In this document: positions 43,266 through 54,303 of the stretch, piece by piece | How positions within the stretch are numbered: position 1 is the first letter of the stretch | Layout: each line of letters starts with the position of its first letter | Notes under the pieces: generated by a model | What the model was told of the DNA's origin: nothing | Databases searched by the model: none | The model's input: only the letters and a program-made list of their open reading frames with translations | Program-made: the position numbers and the translations under genes | Source: Timema cristinae | Lineage: Eukaryota > Arthropoda > Insecta > Phasmatodea > Timematidae | Reading direction: 5' to 3' | Assembly (NCBI GenBank): GCA_039000515.1 | Contig: JBCFYV010000024.1 | Location: 42,233,979 to 42,297,978, forward strand | Length of the DNA stretch: 64,000 nt

Positions 43266-43274
43266 TTATATATT

Positions 43275-43317
<43 letters not shown>

Positions 43318-43318
43318 T
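43266..43318 (+). repeat. (TA)n(TG)n microsatellite
   Basis: TATATATATATATGTGTGTG continues into TGTATGTATG. Confidence 0.9.
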
Positions 43319-43535
43319 CAAGTACCATTGAATTTATAAAAAATACTAGTACAGTAGGTCTATATAATAAGTATGTCGGCGACAAGTGAACTAAACTTGA
43401 ATAATTAGGATGCATGGTTTTGAAAATAGCGCTTTCTTGAAACCACTAGAATTATAAACACAACATTTTAAAGTTTGTTTGCTATAAAAATAATAAAAAA
43501 TAGGTTCCCGTTAGGTTTTGTGCCGTGGTCTATAC

Positions 43536-43625
43536 CAGAAGTTCTTAAACCTAATTTTATTCGTGACACCTTTTCATAAGACAAAAGTATAAGGGACTCC
43601 TGACGCTAATTTTTGAGTTTTTTTT
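43536..43625 (+). mobile_element. hAT-like terminus
   Basis: CCAGAAGTTCTTAAACCTAA, then TTTTATTCGTGACACC, and AAGGGACTCC resemble the 'GTTCTTAAACTTTTT...GACxCC' ends of hAT elements. No other end was recognised. Confidence 0.4.
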
Positions 43626-43833
43626 AATACAGTTGCAGTTTTAGATAAAATGAGAAAAAAAATGGTATGGTGCACCACACAAATTTTCTTTCTCTTTTAT
43701 CTTAAAATAGAGTCATTATTTTACTTAAAACTCGTTATATTCATTAAAGGAAATAATATATATTGTTTCATAAACACTTCACCAAAGATCATAAATGAAA
43801 TGATAAACATATTTACAGAAATATTGTGAAAAG

Positions 43834-43911
43834 AGGAACATCTCTGTCTACCAACGAGCAACATCAATTATTGAAATTGATTATTATGCTTTGGTGGACA
43901 GAAATGTTCAT
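43834..43911 (+). ncRNA. Imperfect ~78-nt hairpin, miRNA-precursor-like shape
   Basis: GAACATCTCTGTCTACCAAC pairs with GTGGACAGAAATGTTC, and the pairing continues through ATCAA/TTGAT to a small loop. About 32-bp arms carry roughly seven mismatches. A decayed MITE would look the same; there is no expression evidence. Confidence 0.25.
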
Positions 43912-44089
43912 AGATGAGCAATTATTACTGCCCACGAGCTCAATAAAAATATAAACATATTTGTTGATTTTATAAAAATATATTTCAAATAAAAGATTTT
44001 TAATTTAGTATAGTACTCAAACTTTATAATGATGGAAATGTCTGTCTATGTAAAGTATCCTTAAAATCATATTCATGGGTCAGTAAGAG

Positions 44090-44410
44090 TTTCAATTTTG
44101 GTTTTATAATGTCTGGATATAAACTGGAATCCAAATATTACAAGCGGATTTTTATAAAATTATTTTCTCTCTCTTTTTATCCCTGAGTAAACTTCCCTTG
44201 CTTTTAGGATTATTTATATTGTTACAGAAACACTATAAGGAACCTTTTATGTAAACCATAGATACCAAGTTTTAGTCCGATCAGTTAAATAGTTTAGGTT
44301 CTAGTCTGAGATACAGTAAGACAGTGCATCGCTAGAACAACTTTTTTGATTTCACAAATTCATAAAACGTAGACATTTATAACAATTTTGAGTTAAATTT
44401 TTTTTAATTC
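44090..44410 (-). repeat. Dispersed repeat F, copy 1
   Basis: The minus strand matches 54870-55200: ATAAATGTCTACGTTTTATG, AAAAAGTTGTTCTAGC, CTCAGACTAGAACC and AAAACTTGGTATCTATGG. Clade unknown. Confidence 0.65.
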
Positions 44411-44777
44411 TCTAATCAATTATGTTTTTTTTTAATATTACAATAACTAATTTATCTCTAACAGTAAAAACCTACAACACGCATTGATCTTTTTGTCAAA
44501 GAAAAGTACATGCTCACGCCGCTTAACAAAATGATTCAGCATTTTCAGAGCTTTCTATACTGGTTGGAGATTCTACTTTCTAAAATTATTTTTGAGACGA
44601 AGATTGTCACTTATTACTCAACTTTTTCCCGAGCATTGCGACAAACAAACACATACTATTTTCTATTTTAAATTTATAAATAAAATCTTAATTTCTGAAT
44701 TATAATATAAATATTATATTTACATTTTATGCATCACTTTTTGATCCTAATCTTTTGTTCTATCTTTTAATTGATTT

Positions 44778-45025
44778 TTAACCGCTTTGGTGGTCGTGTG
44801 GTCTAGCGCACTACTCTCGCAGTAGACTAGACTACTGATGACGGGGAGATTAAGGGAATCTTGATCTGGTGTACTAGGTAGTTTTTTTTCTGAAATGGTT
44901 TTCCTTTCTCCCGTTACACAAATGCGGGTACACTTCCTATAAATATAACTCTCCAATTCCTTAAAAACATTAAAGTTATTAGTGCATGAGCTTGTAGTCC
45001 CCAGTAGTACGCGGTTTCAGTAAAA
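44778..45025 (+). mobile_element. SINE-B
   Basis: The head ACCGCTTTGGTGGTCGTGTG is clear. The tail is reduced to GTAGTCCCCAGTAGTACGCG. Confidence 0.8.
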
Positions 45026-45064
45026 AAATTGTTTGTTTCAATAGAGCGTGTTTTAACAAAACAC

Positions 45065-45351
45065 GTAGGTGACCTGGTGGTCCAGGGGTAAGGTGTCAGA
45101 CTTCTATGCTGGCGGCCGGGGTTCAATCCTTGGTCCCGGCACAGATTTATCTGATTACCAAACCCTTCCTTCACCTCTGACAAGATATCTTGTGAATGTG
45201 GGGAATGTCAGGCCTCCACCGTGGTTCGGATTCCACGTTAAACTGTAGGTCCTTCATTTCATCTCATAATCACCCTACCATTACACATTAGCGTAAGTGC
45301 GTATAACCCGAATGGGTAGTAAGACGCGGTGCTAATAATAATAAGAATAAG
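45065..45351 (+). mobile_element. SINE-A, full length
   Basis: The duplication AACAAAACAC lies at 45055-45064 and 45352-45361. Confidence 0.95.
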
Positions 45352-45617
45352 AACAAAACACTCGAATTCGTTTGAATTTGAAATCTTTAACATAGGCGGA
45401 CGGAAGAGGGTCTAAATGCACTTCGAAGCCGGATTTTTAAAATTTTAATTATCTTTTTAATTAGGATATTTTTAACGAATTTTTAATTAACTTTTTTATT
45501 GTTAATCTGGCTTAGAACTACTTTTAGAGATAACTACGGTAAAAATATGCTGCATCCTCCTAGGAAAAATAAAATGTATATGAAATTGACCGTAATTTTA
45601 AACCATTTGTGTGTGTG

Positions 45618-45817
45618 GGGGGGGGGGGGGGCTTATATAATTCTTATACCACGGTGGGTCACGGGCAACGCCGTGCAGGATTGCTAGTTAGGAAATATTA
45701 AACATGCCAATAAATATTTAGTCAAACCAATCTTTTACGATGCTACTGGTCGAGAGAATCATGATTGAAATCGTTGCACAAGTTTTCCTAAAACTGGTCT
45801 CCCCCCCCCCCCCCCCC
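45618..45817. repeat. Poly-G run and poly-C run about 180 bp apart
   Basis: A run of about 16 G follows GTGTGTG, and a run of about 18 C lies near 45801. The two could pair. A Helitron-like end lies between them. Confidence 0.7.
45640..45687 (+). mobile_element. Helitron-like 3' terminus
   Basis: CACGGTGGGTCACGGG then CAACGCCGTG can form a CACGG/CCGTG hairpin, followed 10 nt later by GCTAGT. This is the layout of a Helitron 3' end. The left boundary was not found; the element may extend back through the AT-rich region at 45400-45600, which contains a G-run at 45618-45631. Confidence 0.5.
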
Positions 45818-46217
45818 TTCACAGTAAGTGATTAGGGGGGGGTCAATGTACCCATGCCCTCCATAGTTCCATCGCCTATGCATATTAAACTAGTTAAGTT
45901 TTAATCTAGCCTTTTAATATAATTATACCTATGTTTCCCAACATAATTACAGTTTTATTTTTGTTTTTCGCAATAACTTCACACACCCTGGTAAATAAGT
46001 ACCTGAAACGAATTTTGATTCTAAAAGTATGGATCGGTAAATGGTCGATATCACGATATTTTTCAGTCGATCGCATAATAAAACTGCATCGTCATTAAAA
46101 ATCGAGCTTTTAGTCTTCTAAACTCACAAACATATCAAGTACTTTCAAATAATATTATAGTGCGATCAAAATAATCTTGTAATGTTGTAATGCATAATAG
46201 TTTAAACATGATAATAC

Positions 46218-46348
46218 TCTTATCACCGCGTTTTACTACCTTATTGGATTATATGCTTAAGTATTAATTACGCTAATGGGTTAGGAATCGGAAAGGTTGA
46301 ATATAGAAGAAGTGAACCCACTTGGAGGGAGAGTGGAAAACCATTGTG
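46218..46348 (-). mobile_element. SINE-C, head missing
   Basis: ATCACCGCGTTTTACTACCT and CTTAAGTATTAATTACGCTA. It stops after GTGGAAAACCATTG. Confidence 0.75.
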
Positions 46349-46615
46349 ACAAAGAAAACCTTCCCCTTTAATTATAAACCATATTTACAATTAATTACAT
46401 TAACAAAACATATATTATTTACTCTTATTTTGTTGATGTACTTACAGTTGTGCCAACAGTGAATTTATTTATTTTCACTTCCCAAATAAAATGAACTTTG
46501 AGCTTTCTTTAACATAGTAAAAACTCAACAAGATGATTAGAATTTTAAAATATACATATATTTTGGTCTTACCTGTGTATAAAACAATAATATTCATTTT
46601 ACCAAATAATAAAAT

Positions 46616-46865
46616 GTTCGCGTCTTACTATCTGTTCAGACTATATTCCTATGTAGTAAAAACGCTAGTAAGTTAAGAATGAAGAATAATTAATTTATAG
46701 GAAGTGTAGCCGCGTTTGCGTTGATGCAAGAGTGGACAGCCATTTTGAAAAGAGAAAAAAACACCCTCAGTACACCCGACCGGGGTTCGAACTCCAATAG
46801 CCCTGACATCGGCAGTCTAGTAATATTACTTGACTGATATCTTAGACCATGCGGCCACCGAATTA
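46616..46865 (-). mobile_element. SINE-B
   Basis: TCGCGTCTTACTATCTGTTC is on the left, and box B is CGGGGTTCGAACTCC. Confidence 0.8.
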
Positions 46866-47224
46866 GGTAATCATATATTAAATTGTTATTATATTTTTTG
46901 AAAAAGATTGTATTATCTAAAAATGCTACAAATATCCATTCGTATGAAAATAAAGGTATATCATTCCTTCAATTTTTACCCTTTCATTTCTTAAAATAAT
47001 ATTAAAAGCTTGTTTTTGTATTAAGTCCTAAGCGAAGAGAAGGCTACAATATTTAGAAAGGAGCTTAAAGGTTGTATTAAATTTTATCTATGGACAAGAA
47101 TTATTTTTCCACCTTTTTTTTAAATATGTTCTCCCTTTTCTTAACCCTCAAGGTCGTGTTTTTTTTAATTAGTCTGTTCAGCACCAAAATTATTAACGAC
47201 TTAATCTAAGGTGTAAGGATTGGA

Positions 47225-47410
47225 ATGGCAATTCGAAGAAAATGTACCTGAATCAGCCTGAATAAGGTTGAGGGGGAGATAAACTTCAAAGATAAAATCA
47301 CATTCTGACCCCATTTTCCCCATTACTTTGCCGGAATTTGAACCTCAACTTTCCCGCCAATCAACATTGCAGTTTATCGTGAGATTGGTCATCTCAGATC
47401 ACATGACTAT
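47225..47410 (-). mobile_element. SINE-B, degenerate
   Basis: The minus-strand box B region (GAGGTTCAAATTCCGG) is readable. The tail is lost. Confidence 0.45.
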
Positions 47411-47459
47411 CTTAGCTGGTGTAAGTATGGCTAAGAGTAGGTCTACTTTAATAATATTT

Positions 47460-47718
47460 GTATCTGCCTTAGTGGTCGCATGGTCTAAGGCGCTACTCTG
47501 GCAGTAGACTAAACTGCTGATGATGATATTATCGTGGTTTGAATCCCGGTTGGGGTGTACTGAGTGTGATTTTCCTAAATTGTTTACCACTCTCCTTCCC
47601 CGCAAATGCTGGTAGACTACCTCTAAAACTCTTCCTTTTTCATCCTTAATCCCATAGAGTAATTGTAATATATGCGTTTAACGTTAACAGGAAGTAATAC
47701 GTGGTTATAAAAAAAATA
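47460..47718 (+). mobile_element. SINE-B
   Basis: The head CTGCCTTAGTGGTCGCATGG then TCTAAGGCGC, and box B GTGGTTTGAATCCCGG. Confidence 0.8.
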
Positions 47719-47719
47719 A

Positions 47720-49450
47720 TCCTTTAACTATGTTTAATGTATGCTGACAATTATAAATGCACTTAGCAAGTGGGTTGTGTCAATCAAACGAACCATTTTA
47801 ATAGGCATAGTGATTTGTAATAAATAATGCACATTTGAGCAAACTTATTAACTATACTTTCAAGGTTGCTTGACGTTTAACCAAGCCGAACGAAAATAAA
47901 TTACATTTAAATATCAATTGACGTAACTTTAAACAATACGAAGATAATAGCTTACTTTAAATTCAAGGACATTAGAAGTGATATTTTGTTTCAATAAGTA
48001 CGTTTTATTTTTTGAAACAGTTGGAAAAAAAAAGTACTACTCCAGCAAGTAAAAACTATACCCCAATCTCTTTCTGAATGGACATTTGGAGTACTTTTTC
48101 TAGAATACAAACATATTTTTTGCGGTCATCTTTGATAGTATTTCACTATTTTTATTAATGTTATTTAATAAGTAGTGATAAAATCTATCAAAAGTGATAG
48201 CTCCAGATCATATGGTTTGACATATAAAACATAAAAGTAGATTGAAAAAACTTTTTCCATATGTCATATAAGTTCATTCGTTAGAAAATTGAGTTTTATT
48301 TCATCTTTGTCTGCTATATTGTCTGTTTGCAACATATACATTGAATTACACTTTTTTTTTCCTTTTATATTATGTCATAATTTGTAATTATATCATTATT
48401 GTACGTATTTTTCTTCAGATTACTATTTTAATGTTTGTCAAACGTGAAGGTAAAATAAACACTTAAAGATAATGAATCATCTAGGGAACGAGGCTCTTGT
48501 TACTAGCATTCTAAAAGTCCTGTGTTCGATATTCAAAAGAAAATTCTTGAATAAATAGTCTCACTTAAATATTATAATTTTATTTTGGGTTAAAAGGTTG
48601 GTGTTTTTAGATGAGTTTTTTTACAGTACTTCTATCTACTGCCCGTTTGGGTTATACGCATGTATATAGCCTACTATTTACTCTAATGTGATGAATGTTG
48701 AATTTATTAAATGAATCCACATTTGCGTGGTGGGAGAGTGAGAAACCATTTAGTAAATATCACCTTCAGTAGACCCAACCAGCATTCGAACTCCGATCTT
48801 CTTATCATAATCAGACCAATCGTACACGAGAGTGACGCCTTAGACCATTCGGCTACTGAAGTGGGTTAAATGATTATTGAACTCGTGTGATATGTCAATA
48901 TGCTATAGATTAAAATATATTTTTCACTCAATAATTATTTAAATTCCAAAAAAAATTCAAAGAGCCTATAATCCAGCCCGAATTCAAGTTTTGGTGATTG
49001 GTGGTAGCCTCAGGAGCTGTAAAAACAGCTTTAGATGCGGGGTTAGGGGTAACAATGTTCCAAGTCATGTTTTTATCTTTAAATACTACTCGAACATAAG
49101 AGGTAATTCAAATTTTGCATATTTTTTCCTCTATGAACACTCATGCACCTCACACTATTTTATCTCATTCACACCATTTAATGCTTTATAAGCACGTTTC
49201 ATTTGGCAAATAAAATGGGGGGGGGGGGATGTCCTTATATAAACGTTATAGTTTTGTTACTTTTACTAAAATTTTAATTGTATTTCATAAACCAAATACT
49301 AGCTAATATTTTAATATTAACATTCAAGATGTAGCTTATAGAACTTCTGATTGTTAAAATTTTTTAGCTCTGTCAACATTTCAAATGCCTTTATTTCCCT
49401 ACATTCAATATTGTATTGGAAAATAAAGCATGTTTCATAGATTGAGTCAA
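47720..49450. other. AT-rich stretch with one SINE-B
   Basis: Weak inverted words TTTGATAG and CTATCAAA lie near 48130 and 48186. A tRNA-like decayed patch lies at 48480-48540. No gene was seen. Confidence 0.45.
48628..48868 (-). mobile_element. SINE-B
   Basis: ATCTACTGCCCGTTTGGGTT is on the left. GACCATTCGGCTACTGAAGT is on the right. Confidence 0.8.
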
Positions 49451-49454
49451 ATAA

Positions 49455-49916
49455 TTGAGCTCTAAGAAAAGGAGGGAAACATTTTTTGCTATTGTCTTTA
49501 AGATCTTACTAGAGGAATCAACCAGAATAAAGCACAACTCTCAGATACGGAGTTTGTATCTTATGCAGGTTATCTTACTGCCCCTCCTACACCTATTCTT
49601 CAAACAAATCTACTTTATTAAAATATTATTTTGTAACTATGAAAAGTTTGAAACTATACACGAAATATTCACAGCATTGCTAGTTAAGGCCCTTGGATCT
49701 GTCGAGTGCAAGTCTGAAATCTATTTTGTAAGATGGTGGGCGAGTAGGGTGAAAGGTGTGGTGTGGCTTCACAACCGACCAAAGTATCCTTCCGCGCCAA
49801 AAAGAACAGATGAGTCACGGAAACCGTGGATGGCGCTAGCTACCGGACAGGTCTTGCGGAAAAATCTTACGTTTGGAAATATCAGTTTTCTCGAGAACGA
49901 ATTAATTTTATGTTAA
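49455..49916 (+). CDS. 153-codon ORF in a duplicated repeat, copy 2 (unknown function)
   Basis: This is the longest ORF in the window. It opens with SSKKRRET and near the middle reads RVKGVVWLHNRPKYPSAP followed by KRTDESRKPW. The ORF at 32035-32361 minus shows the same order of short matches (SKKR near the start, KHN, then RVKGV-WLHNRPKYPSAP and RTD-SRKP), so the two share ancestry and part of a reading frame. No protein family, signal peptide or convincing membrane segment was recognised, although residues 30-65 are hydrophobic. It is probably the coding remnant of a mobile element, with a captured host exon as the alternative. The 3' homology continues to about 50215. Confidence 0.35.
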   Translation: MSSKKRRETFFAIVFKILLEESTRIKHNSQIRSLYLMQVILLPLLHLFFKQIYFIKILFCNYEKFETIHEIFTALLVKALGSVECKSEIYFVRWWASRVKGVVWLHNRPKYPSAPKRTDESRKPWMALATGQVLRKNLTFGNISFLENELILC

Positions 49917-50215
49917 TATTTTCAACACCCATTCTAAGATAATGTATCGATGTTTTATTAATTTCTACATAATCTTAATTTTTATTATGAATCCGACAAT
50001 TTTCTATTGAAAATGTCGATTTTATCGGTATTTTATCACTGTTAAAATTATACAGGAGGTGTGTATATAAAAAGTATAACTTAATCAACATGCTTCTATT
50101 CTCGAACAAACCGTTTCCAAAAAGAAAATTGCAAAACGATAAAAATTCTTGAAGATAACCGTTTGTTCCCATAGCTCTGCTCTTCCACGTCAAATGAAAA
50201 GGGCCAATCACCTTA
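49500..50215 (+). repeat. Uncharacterised ~0.7-kb dispersed repeat, copy 2
   Basis: This is the partner of the 31.7-32.4 kb copy, in inverted orientation. Strong matches include CCAAAGTATCCTTCCGCGCC, GATGGCGCTAGCT and TACAGGAGGTGTGTATATAA. The conserved end GGGCCAATCACC is followed by TTAA. Confidence 0.65.
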
Positions 50216-50429
50216 ATACGAGGTTGTATTAAGAGAGGGAATCAGTGGTAAAATAGTAGTGGCCTGTTGCTCATATAATATGTGGGTTAGTTACATAAAA
50301 ATATGTCAACTCTTGAAAAAACTTAAAAATATATGGCTAGTAAAAAGAACCACAGTAGCCTATAAATTATTCCATACGAGACACCAAAAAGATGAGTTGT
50401 TCGTTTTTTTAAATTATTTATTTTTTACT

Positions 50430-50542
50430 TCCTCGGGTTTCACTACCTATTCGGTTAGGTATAAGTAGGCTACTAACTGCGTTATTGTTTAAGAATGATA
50501 TAGGCGGAGTGTAAAGTAAATGCACCGGTATTTGCGTGCAAT
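50430..50542 (-). mobile_element. SINE-B, 5' part missing
   Basis: CACTACCTATTCGGTTAGGT and GCACCGGTATTTGCGTG remain. Confidence 0.6.
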
Positions 50543-50594
50543 TGTCTTGTGGTAGCCATACTTATTTGTATGTTTTTTACGGTGTGCGGGAAGG

Positions 50595-50855
50595 TAACGT
50601 GATGTACCTTGGATATTTTTCCCGAAAGGGGAGTTACCCCATCGATCAGGGTTTGGCTAAGTAAAGTTAAATTAGGTTTAAGTGTTTCCACTAATTCCAA
50701 ATCCTCATACTCATTGCTACCCTCATCTTCATCGGGACATGGAAAATGGCTCCGCTAAAAGGATGTACTATTAGTATATTTGGACGTCCCCTGGACAACG
50801 GTACATTAATATTTCCACTACTGGCCTATAAATGATGTAGCCCAGATGTGCAGTT
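50595..50855 (+). mobile_element. SINE-G, headless
   Basis: CCCGAAAGGGGAGTTACCCC, CATCTTCATCGGGACATGGA and the 3' end AATGATGTAGCCCAGATGTG. Confidence 0.75.
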
Positions 50856-50932
50856 ATTATATCATTGTATGTCTAAGAAAAAAAACACAGCAGGTGACAT
50901 ACTCCCAGTAGAGCTTAGAGAAAACTTACATC

Positions 50933-51442
50933 GGTGGTAGATTGGTCTAAGATGTTGTTACTCTTACATTAGAGTGGTTTGCTGATGACGGGGAGATTGC
51001 ATCTCGAATCCCGGTCGGATTTACTGAGGGGTAATTTTTCCTAAACAGTTTTCCACTACCCGACTCGGTGGTGTAGTTGGCTAATGCGTTAGTTTCATGT
51101 TGTGCCAGACTGCCTATGACGGGGAGATCAATGTTCGAATCTTGGTTGGGTGAACTGGGGTGATTTTTCTTAAATGGTTTTCCACGCAAATGCGGGTTCA
51201 CTACCTCTAAATTCAACCCTACAAATTCTTAATCTATTAGCGTAATTAGTACCTAAGCGTATAACCCAATGGGGTATTAAGACCTAGTGCTAAATAAATA
51301 GTTTTCCACAATCCCCGATACAAATGCGGGTACACTTTCTATAAAACCAACCTCAATCATTCGTAGCGCATTATCTTAATTAGTACATAGGCTATGCGTA
51401 TAAACTGAAAATGTAGTAAGACGTTGTGCAAACATGAAACTT
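50933..51442 (+). mobile_element. SINE-B interrupted by a SINE-C
   Basis: The head and body are at 50933-51056 and the remainder at 51300-51442, ending GACGTTGTGCAAACATG. Confidence 0.85.
51057..51299 (+). mobile_element. SINE-C nested in SINE-B
   Basis: The duplication AGTTTTCCAC lies at 51047-51056 and 51300-51309. It is full length with a short tail, TAAATAAAT. Confidence 0.95.
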
Positions 51443-51924
51443 AGAATTAATACTCGGGGATCTCTGAAGAACGTGACCTAAGCCCTGGTAACATGAATGA
51501 AAAGACAATACATTTACAAACCTATGCAGTTAATGAAAGACAGAATCTGAAATGTCATGCAGGGATTGGGAAAGTAGGACAGTACTTCTTTTTTATTTTT
51601 GTCTGAAGCTCTGAGGAGACACAATGATAGATGACCCCGGTGAAGTCATAACTCTCATAGAAATCAAGGAGCCAAAAGTTGACTGTTAAGAAGACAAAAG
51701 CAAATTAGACTTTCACCCGGAATAAAGAATGGTTAATTAAAATATGACCTTTAAGTTTGAGAATGAGTCTTTATTCTGAGTTTATGTCTCGAGACAATAA
51801 TCATCTTCTTACACCTGTTGATTTGGAAAGAATATCTGCCACTTTATCTAAATCGATTTTTATAGAACTTAAAATTATTAAATGCACTGTTTTAAAATGA
51901 CATGGATATCTTATTAGTTATGTC

Positions 51925-52172
51925 CTGCTTCATTGGCCGCATGGTTTAAGATCTTGTGTTAGACTTATCTGCCAATCACAGGGCGACCGGCGCTATAATC
52001 CCGGCCAGGTGTACTCAGGGTGGTCTTTCCAAAATGGTTATCCACTTTCCCTTCACGCAAATGAAGGTACAATTCTTCTAAATTAAACATCATCATCTCT
52101 AACTCATTATCGTAATTAATAAATATGCGTAGAACGTAGATACTGAACAGGTAGTAAGACGTGGTGCTAAAA
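51925..52172 (+). mobile_element. SINE-B
   Basis: CTGCTTCATTGGCCGCATGG and the tail GACGTGGTGCTAAAAAAA. Confidence 0.8.
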
Positions 52173-52173
52173 A

Positions 52174-52177
52174 AATG

Positions 52178-52213
<36 letters not shown>

Positions 52214-52246
52214 TAGTATATAGGTATAATTGTATATGTTACAGGA
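52174..52246 (+). repeat. (TA)n(GA)n microsatellite beside a MITE
   Basis: It continues as (AT)n at 52744-52760 on the other side of the MITE, suggesting insertion into the repeat. Confidence 0.85.
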
Positions 52247-52743
52247 AAATTAGATTGTTAGGGAGAGTTGACTCGGCCTAGGTAAAGTCGACTCTTACTA
52301 AAAGTATCAGTAAAAGTTGATTGAGAATAAACAGAGAATAAACAGATCCAACTTTTTCTAGGAAGTGTTAACATGCCTGCTGTGGTTTAGTAAAAGTTGA
52401 TTCCGCGCTGTTGCTCTCCACATGCAACTGTTTTGAATATCCCAGCTCTATTTGTTTACTGTTGTTTTCTTTGATCACTCGTCCATTTGTTGTAGTTTTC
52501 AACAGTGACCAAGTATTCAGTGTGTTTGCTAGGTTAAGTTAGGTTAGGTTAGGTTAGTCAACTTTTACTAACTCAAGGTAGTAAGAGTATACTTTCCCTA
52601 GGTACAGTCAACTCTGACTAGTAAATGTTGATCAAAATTAATCACGTTTCGTTTTTAATCAACTTTTACTAAAAAGAACAGTAAGAGTCGACTTTACCTA
52701 GGCCGAGTCGACTCTTACTGGAGAATCTACTTTTCCTGTAACA
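52247..52743 (+). mobile_element. MITE with ~65-95-bp inverted ends and a TTAGG run
   Basis: The left end TGTTACAGGAAAATTAGATT and right end CTACTTTTCCTGTAACA are inverted repeats. The arms share ACTCGGCCTAGGTAAAGTCG and then ACTCTTACT. The interior carries further AGTAAAAGTTGATT motifs and, at 52530-52557, GTTAGGTTAGGTTAG. It lies within a TA/GA microsatellite, so the target duplication cannot be defined. Confidence 0.8.
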
Positions 52744-52794
52744 ATATATATATATATATATCTTCAATTCTGAATATCTCTAAATGATTAATTA

Positions 52795-53037
52795 CCTGCT
52801 TCATTGCTCAAATTTTCGAAGTCTTTGCTCTCGCAATAGATCGGGCTGTTGATAGAGATATCGGGGTTTGAATACTGATCTGGCCTACTAAGGGTAGTTT
52901 TCTTAAACAGTTTCGCACTCTTCTCCACACAAATGCTGATACATTTATTTTAAGTTATACCTTCCTCACGCCTACTCAGTTAGCTTAGTTAGTATTTTTG
53001 CATACAACCTAAGCTGGCAGCAAGACTTGGTAATAAA
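52795..53037 (+). mobile_element. SINE-B
   Basis: CTGCTTCATTGCTCAAATTT and GGGGTTTGAATACTGATCTG. The tail is weak. Confidence 0.75.
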
Positions 53038-53049
53038 ACCCACTAATTT

Positions 53050-53051
53050 GC

Positions 53052-53092
<41 letters not shown>
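53050..53092 (+). repeat. (TA)n(CA)n microsatellite
   Basis: An alternating TA run changes to CA. A 70-codon ORF here is only its translation. Confidence 0.9.
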
Positions 53093-53407
53093 TCAAAGAA
53101 AACTTTTCCTTCCTTAAACGTAATGGTCGTATACTATATAGAAAAATGGGGATTCCACGATATATTTTATAAGGAATGGTATTTAAATAATAATTTTAAA
53201 GTTCATAACAAGAATCGGAGAACGTTATTAAAGAATTAATTTTTCTGTGACAAGCTTAAAATTTGTTTGATAGCTTTATTTTGTAATTTCTTTTCGGATA
53301 AATGAACTACTTAATTACTATATTTTGACAGTAGATTTTATCCCAGTGCAAATTCTAAATAAATATATATATTTAATGTGTACATGCGTTTATTATTTTT
53401 TCTAATT

Positions 53408-53712
53408 TTATTTATTTGAGATATTTGATGTGCACTTTTTGAACCGGCTGATTATATCAGCACACGAGCATTTCTATGAGCGAGAGCAAAAGAGCCTACC
53501 AATTTGGCAAGGAAAGGTATATTCACATACCTTCCAGGGTTCTTTTCCATGCCACAATTGACATGATACCAACGGCTTTACTTCCCTCCGAAGGGAGTTG
53601 AGCTATGGATTTTTATCGCTTGAAAAAATCCGTTGACCTCGGCTAGGTTTAAACCCACGTACATCAGGTCCTGAGGCAATCACTCTTATCCAAAGACTAC
53701 CGAGGTCGACCG
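53408..53712 (-). mobile_element. SINE-D, full length
   Basis: The left end TTGAGATATTTGATGTGCAC, the body TTTCTATGAGCGAGAGC, and the head ACTACCGAGGTCGACCG. Confidence 0.9.
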
Positions 53713-54020
53713 TGAACATGTTAGTTAAATGTACCTGCATGTTATTTGTGGGGTTTTTTTTTAATTAAAACATTTCAAGAAGCTGTTTTGTCAGACGTGA
53801 CCTTGCTGATCTAACAAACGATAAAAATATGTTTTGAGTTTTTGTCTTCCCACTACTCTTCTATACAGTGGTTTTTTTTCACGTTCTATTAAGACAGGTT
53901 TGGAGTAATTAACACCTGGGAGTGCTTATAATAAACACCGACACGCACCAGAACTACTTTTTACACCATTTGCACTCAGAGAATCTTCCCTTCCACTTCT
54001 CCTCCGCAAATACTCTCTCT

Positions 54021-54275
54021 GACCGGCTTCGGTGGCCGCATGATCCAACGCGCTACTCTCGCAGTAGACTAGACTGCTGATGACGCGAAGATTGAGGTTT
54101 GAATCTCGATCGGGTGTACTGAGGGTGGGGTTTTCCAAAATTGTTTTTCACACAAATGCGGGTACACTTACTTATAAATTAGAACCTTCCTAATCCCTAA
54201 AACTATTAAAGTAATTAGTATTTATGCGTATAACCCAAACTAGAAGTAAGATGCAGTGCGGTACTAAAACAAATT
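54021..54275 (+). mobile_element. SINE-B
   Basis: The head CCGGCTTCGGTGGCCGCATG is well preserved. The tail ends GCGGTACTAAAACAAA. Confidence 0.85.
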
Positions 54276-54303
54276 ATTCTGAGGTAGTTGGGAAAATCTT
54301 TAA

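Larger units (their letters stand above)
42910..44770. other. AT-rich stretch without recognisable genes
   Basis: It contains C-run and T-run at 43007-43030, a microsatellite, a hAT-like end, the hairpin at 43834 and repeat F. Confidence 0.5.

Noticed and set aside
48478..48540. Possible SINE-E head
   Set aside because: GTCCTGTGTTCGATATTC is suggestive, but no body or tail follows and the match is too weak.
52530..52557. Telomere end (TTAGG)n
   Set aside because: Only three to four units inside a MITE and surrounded by ordinary sequence, so it is not a chromosome end.
53027..53239. 70-codon ORF
   Set aside because: Its first third is translated microsatellite, and the rest has no recognisable similarity.
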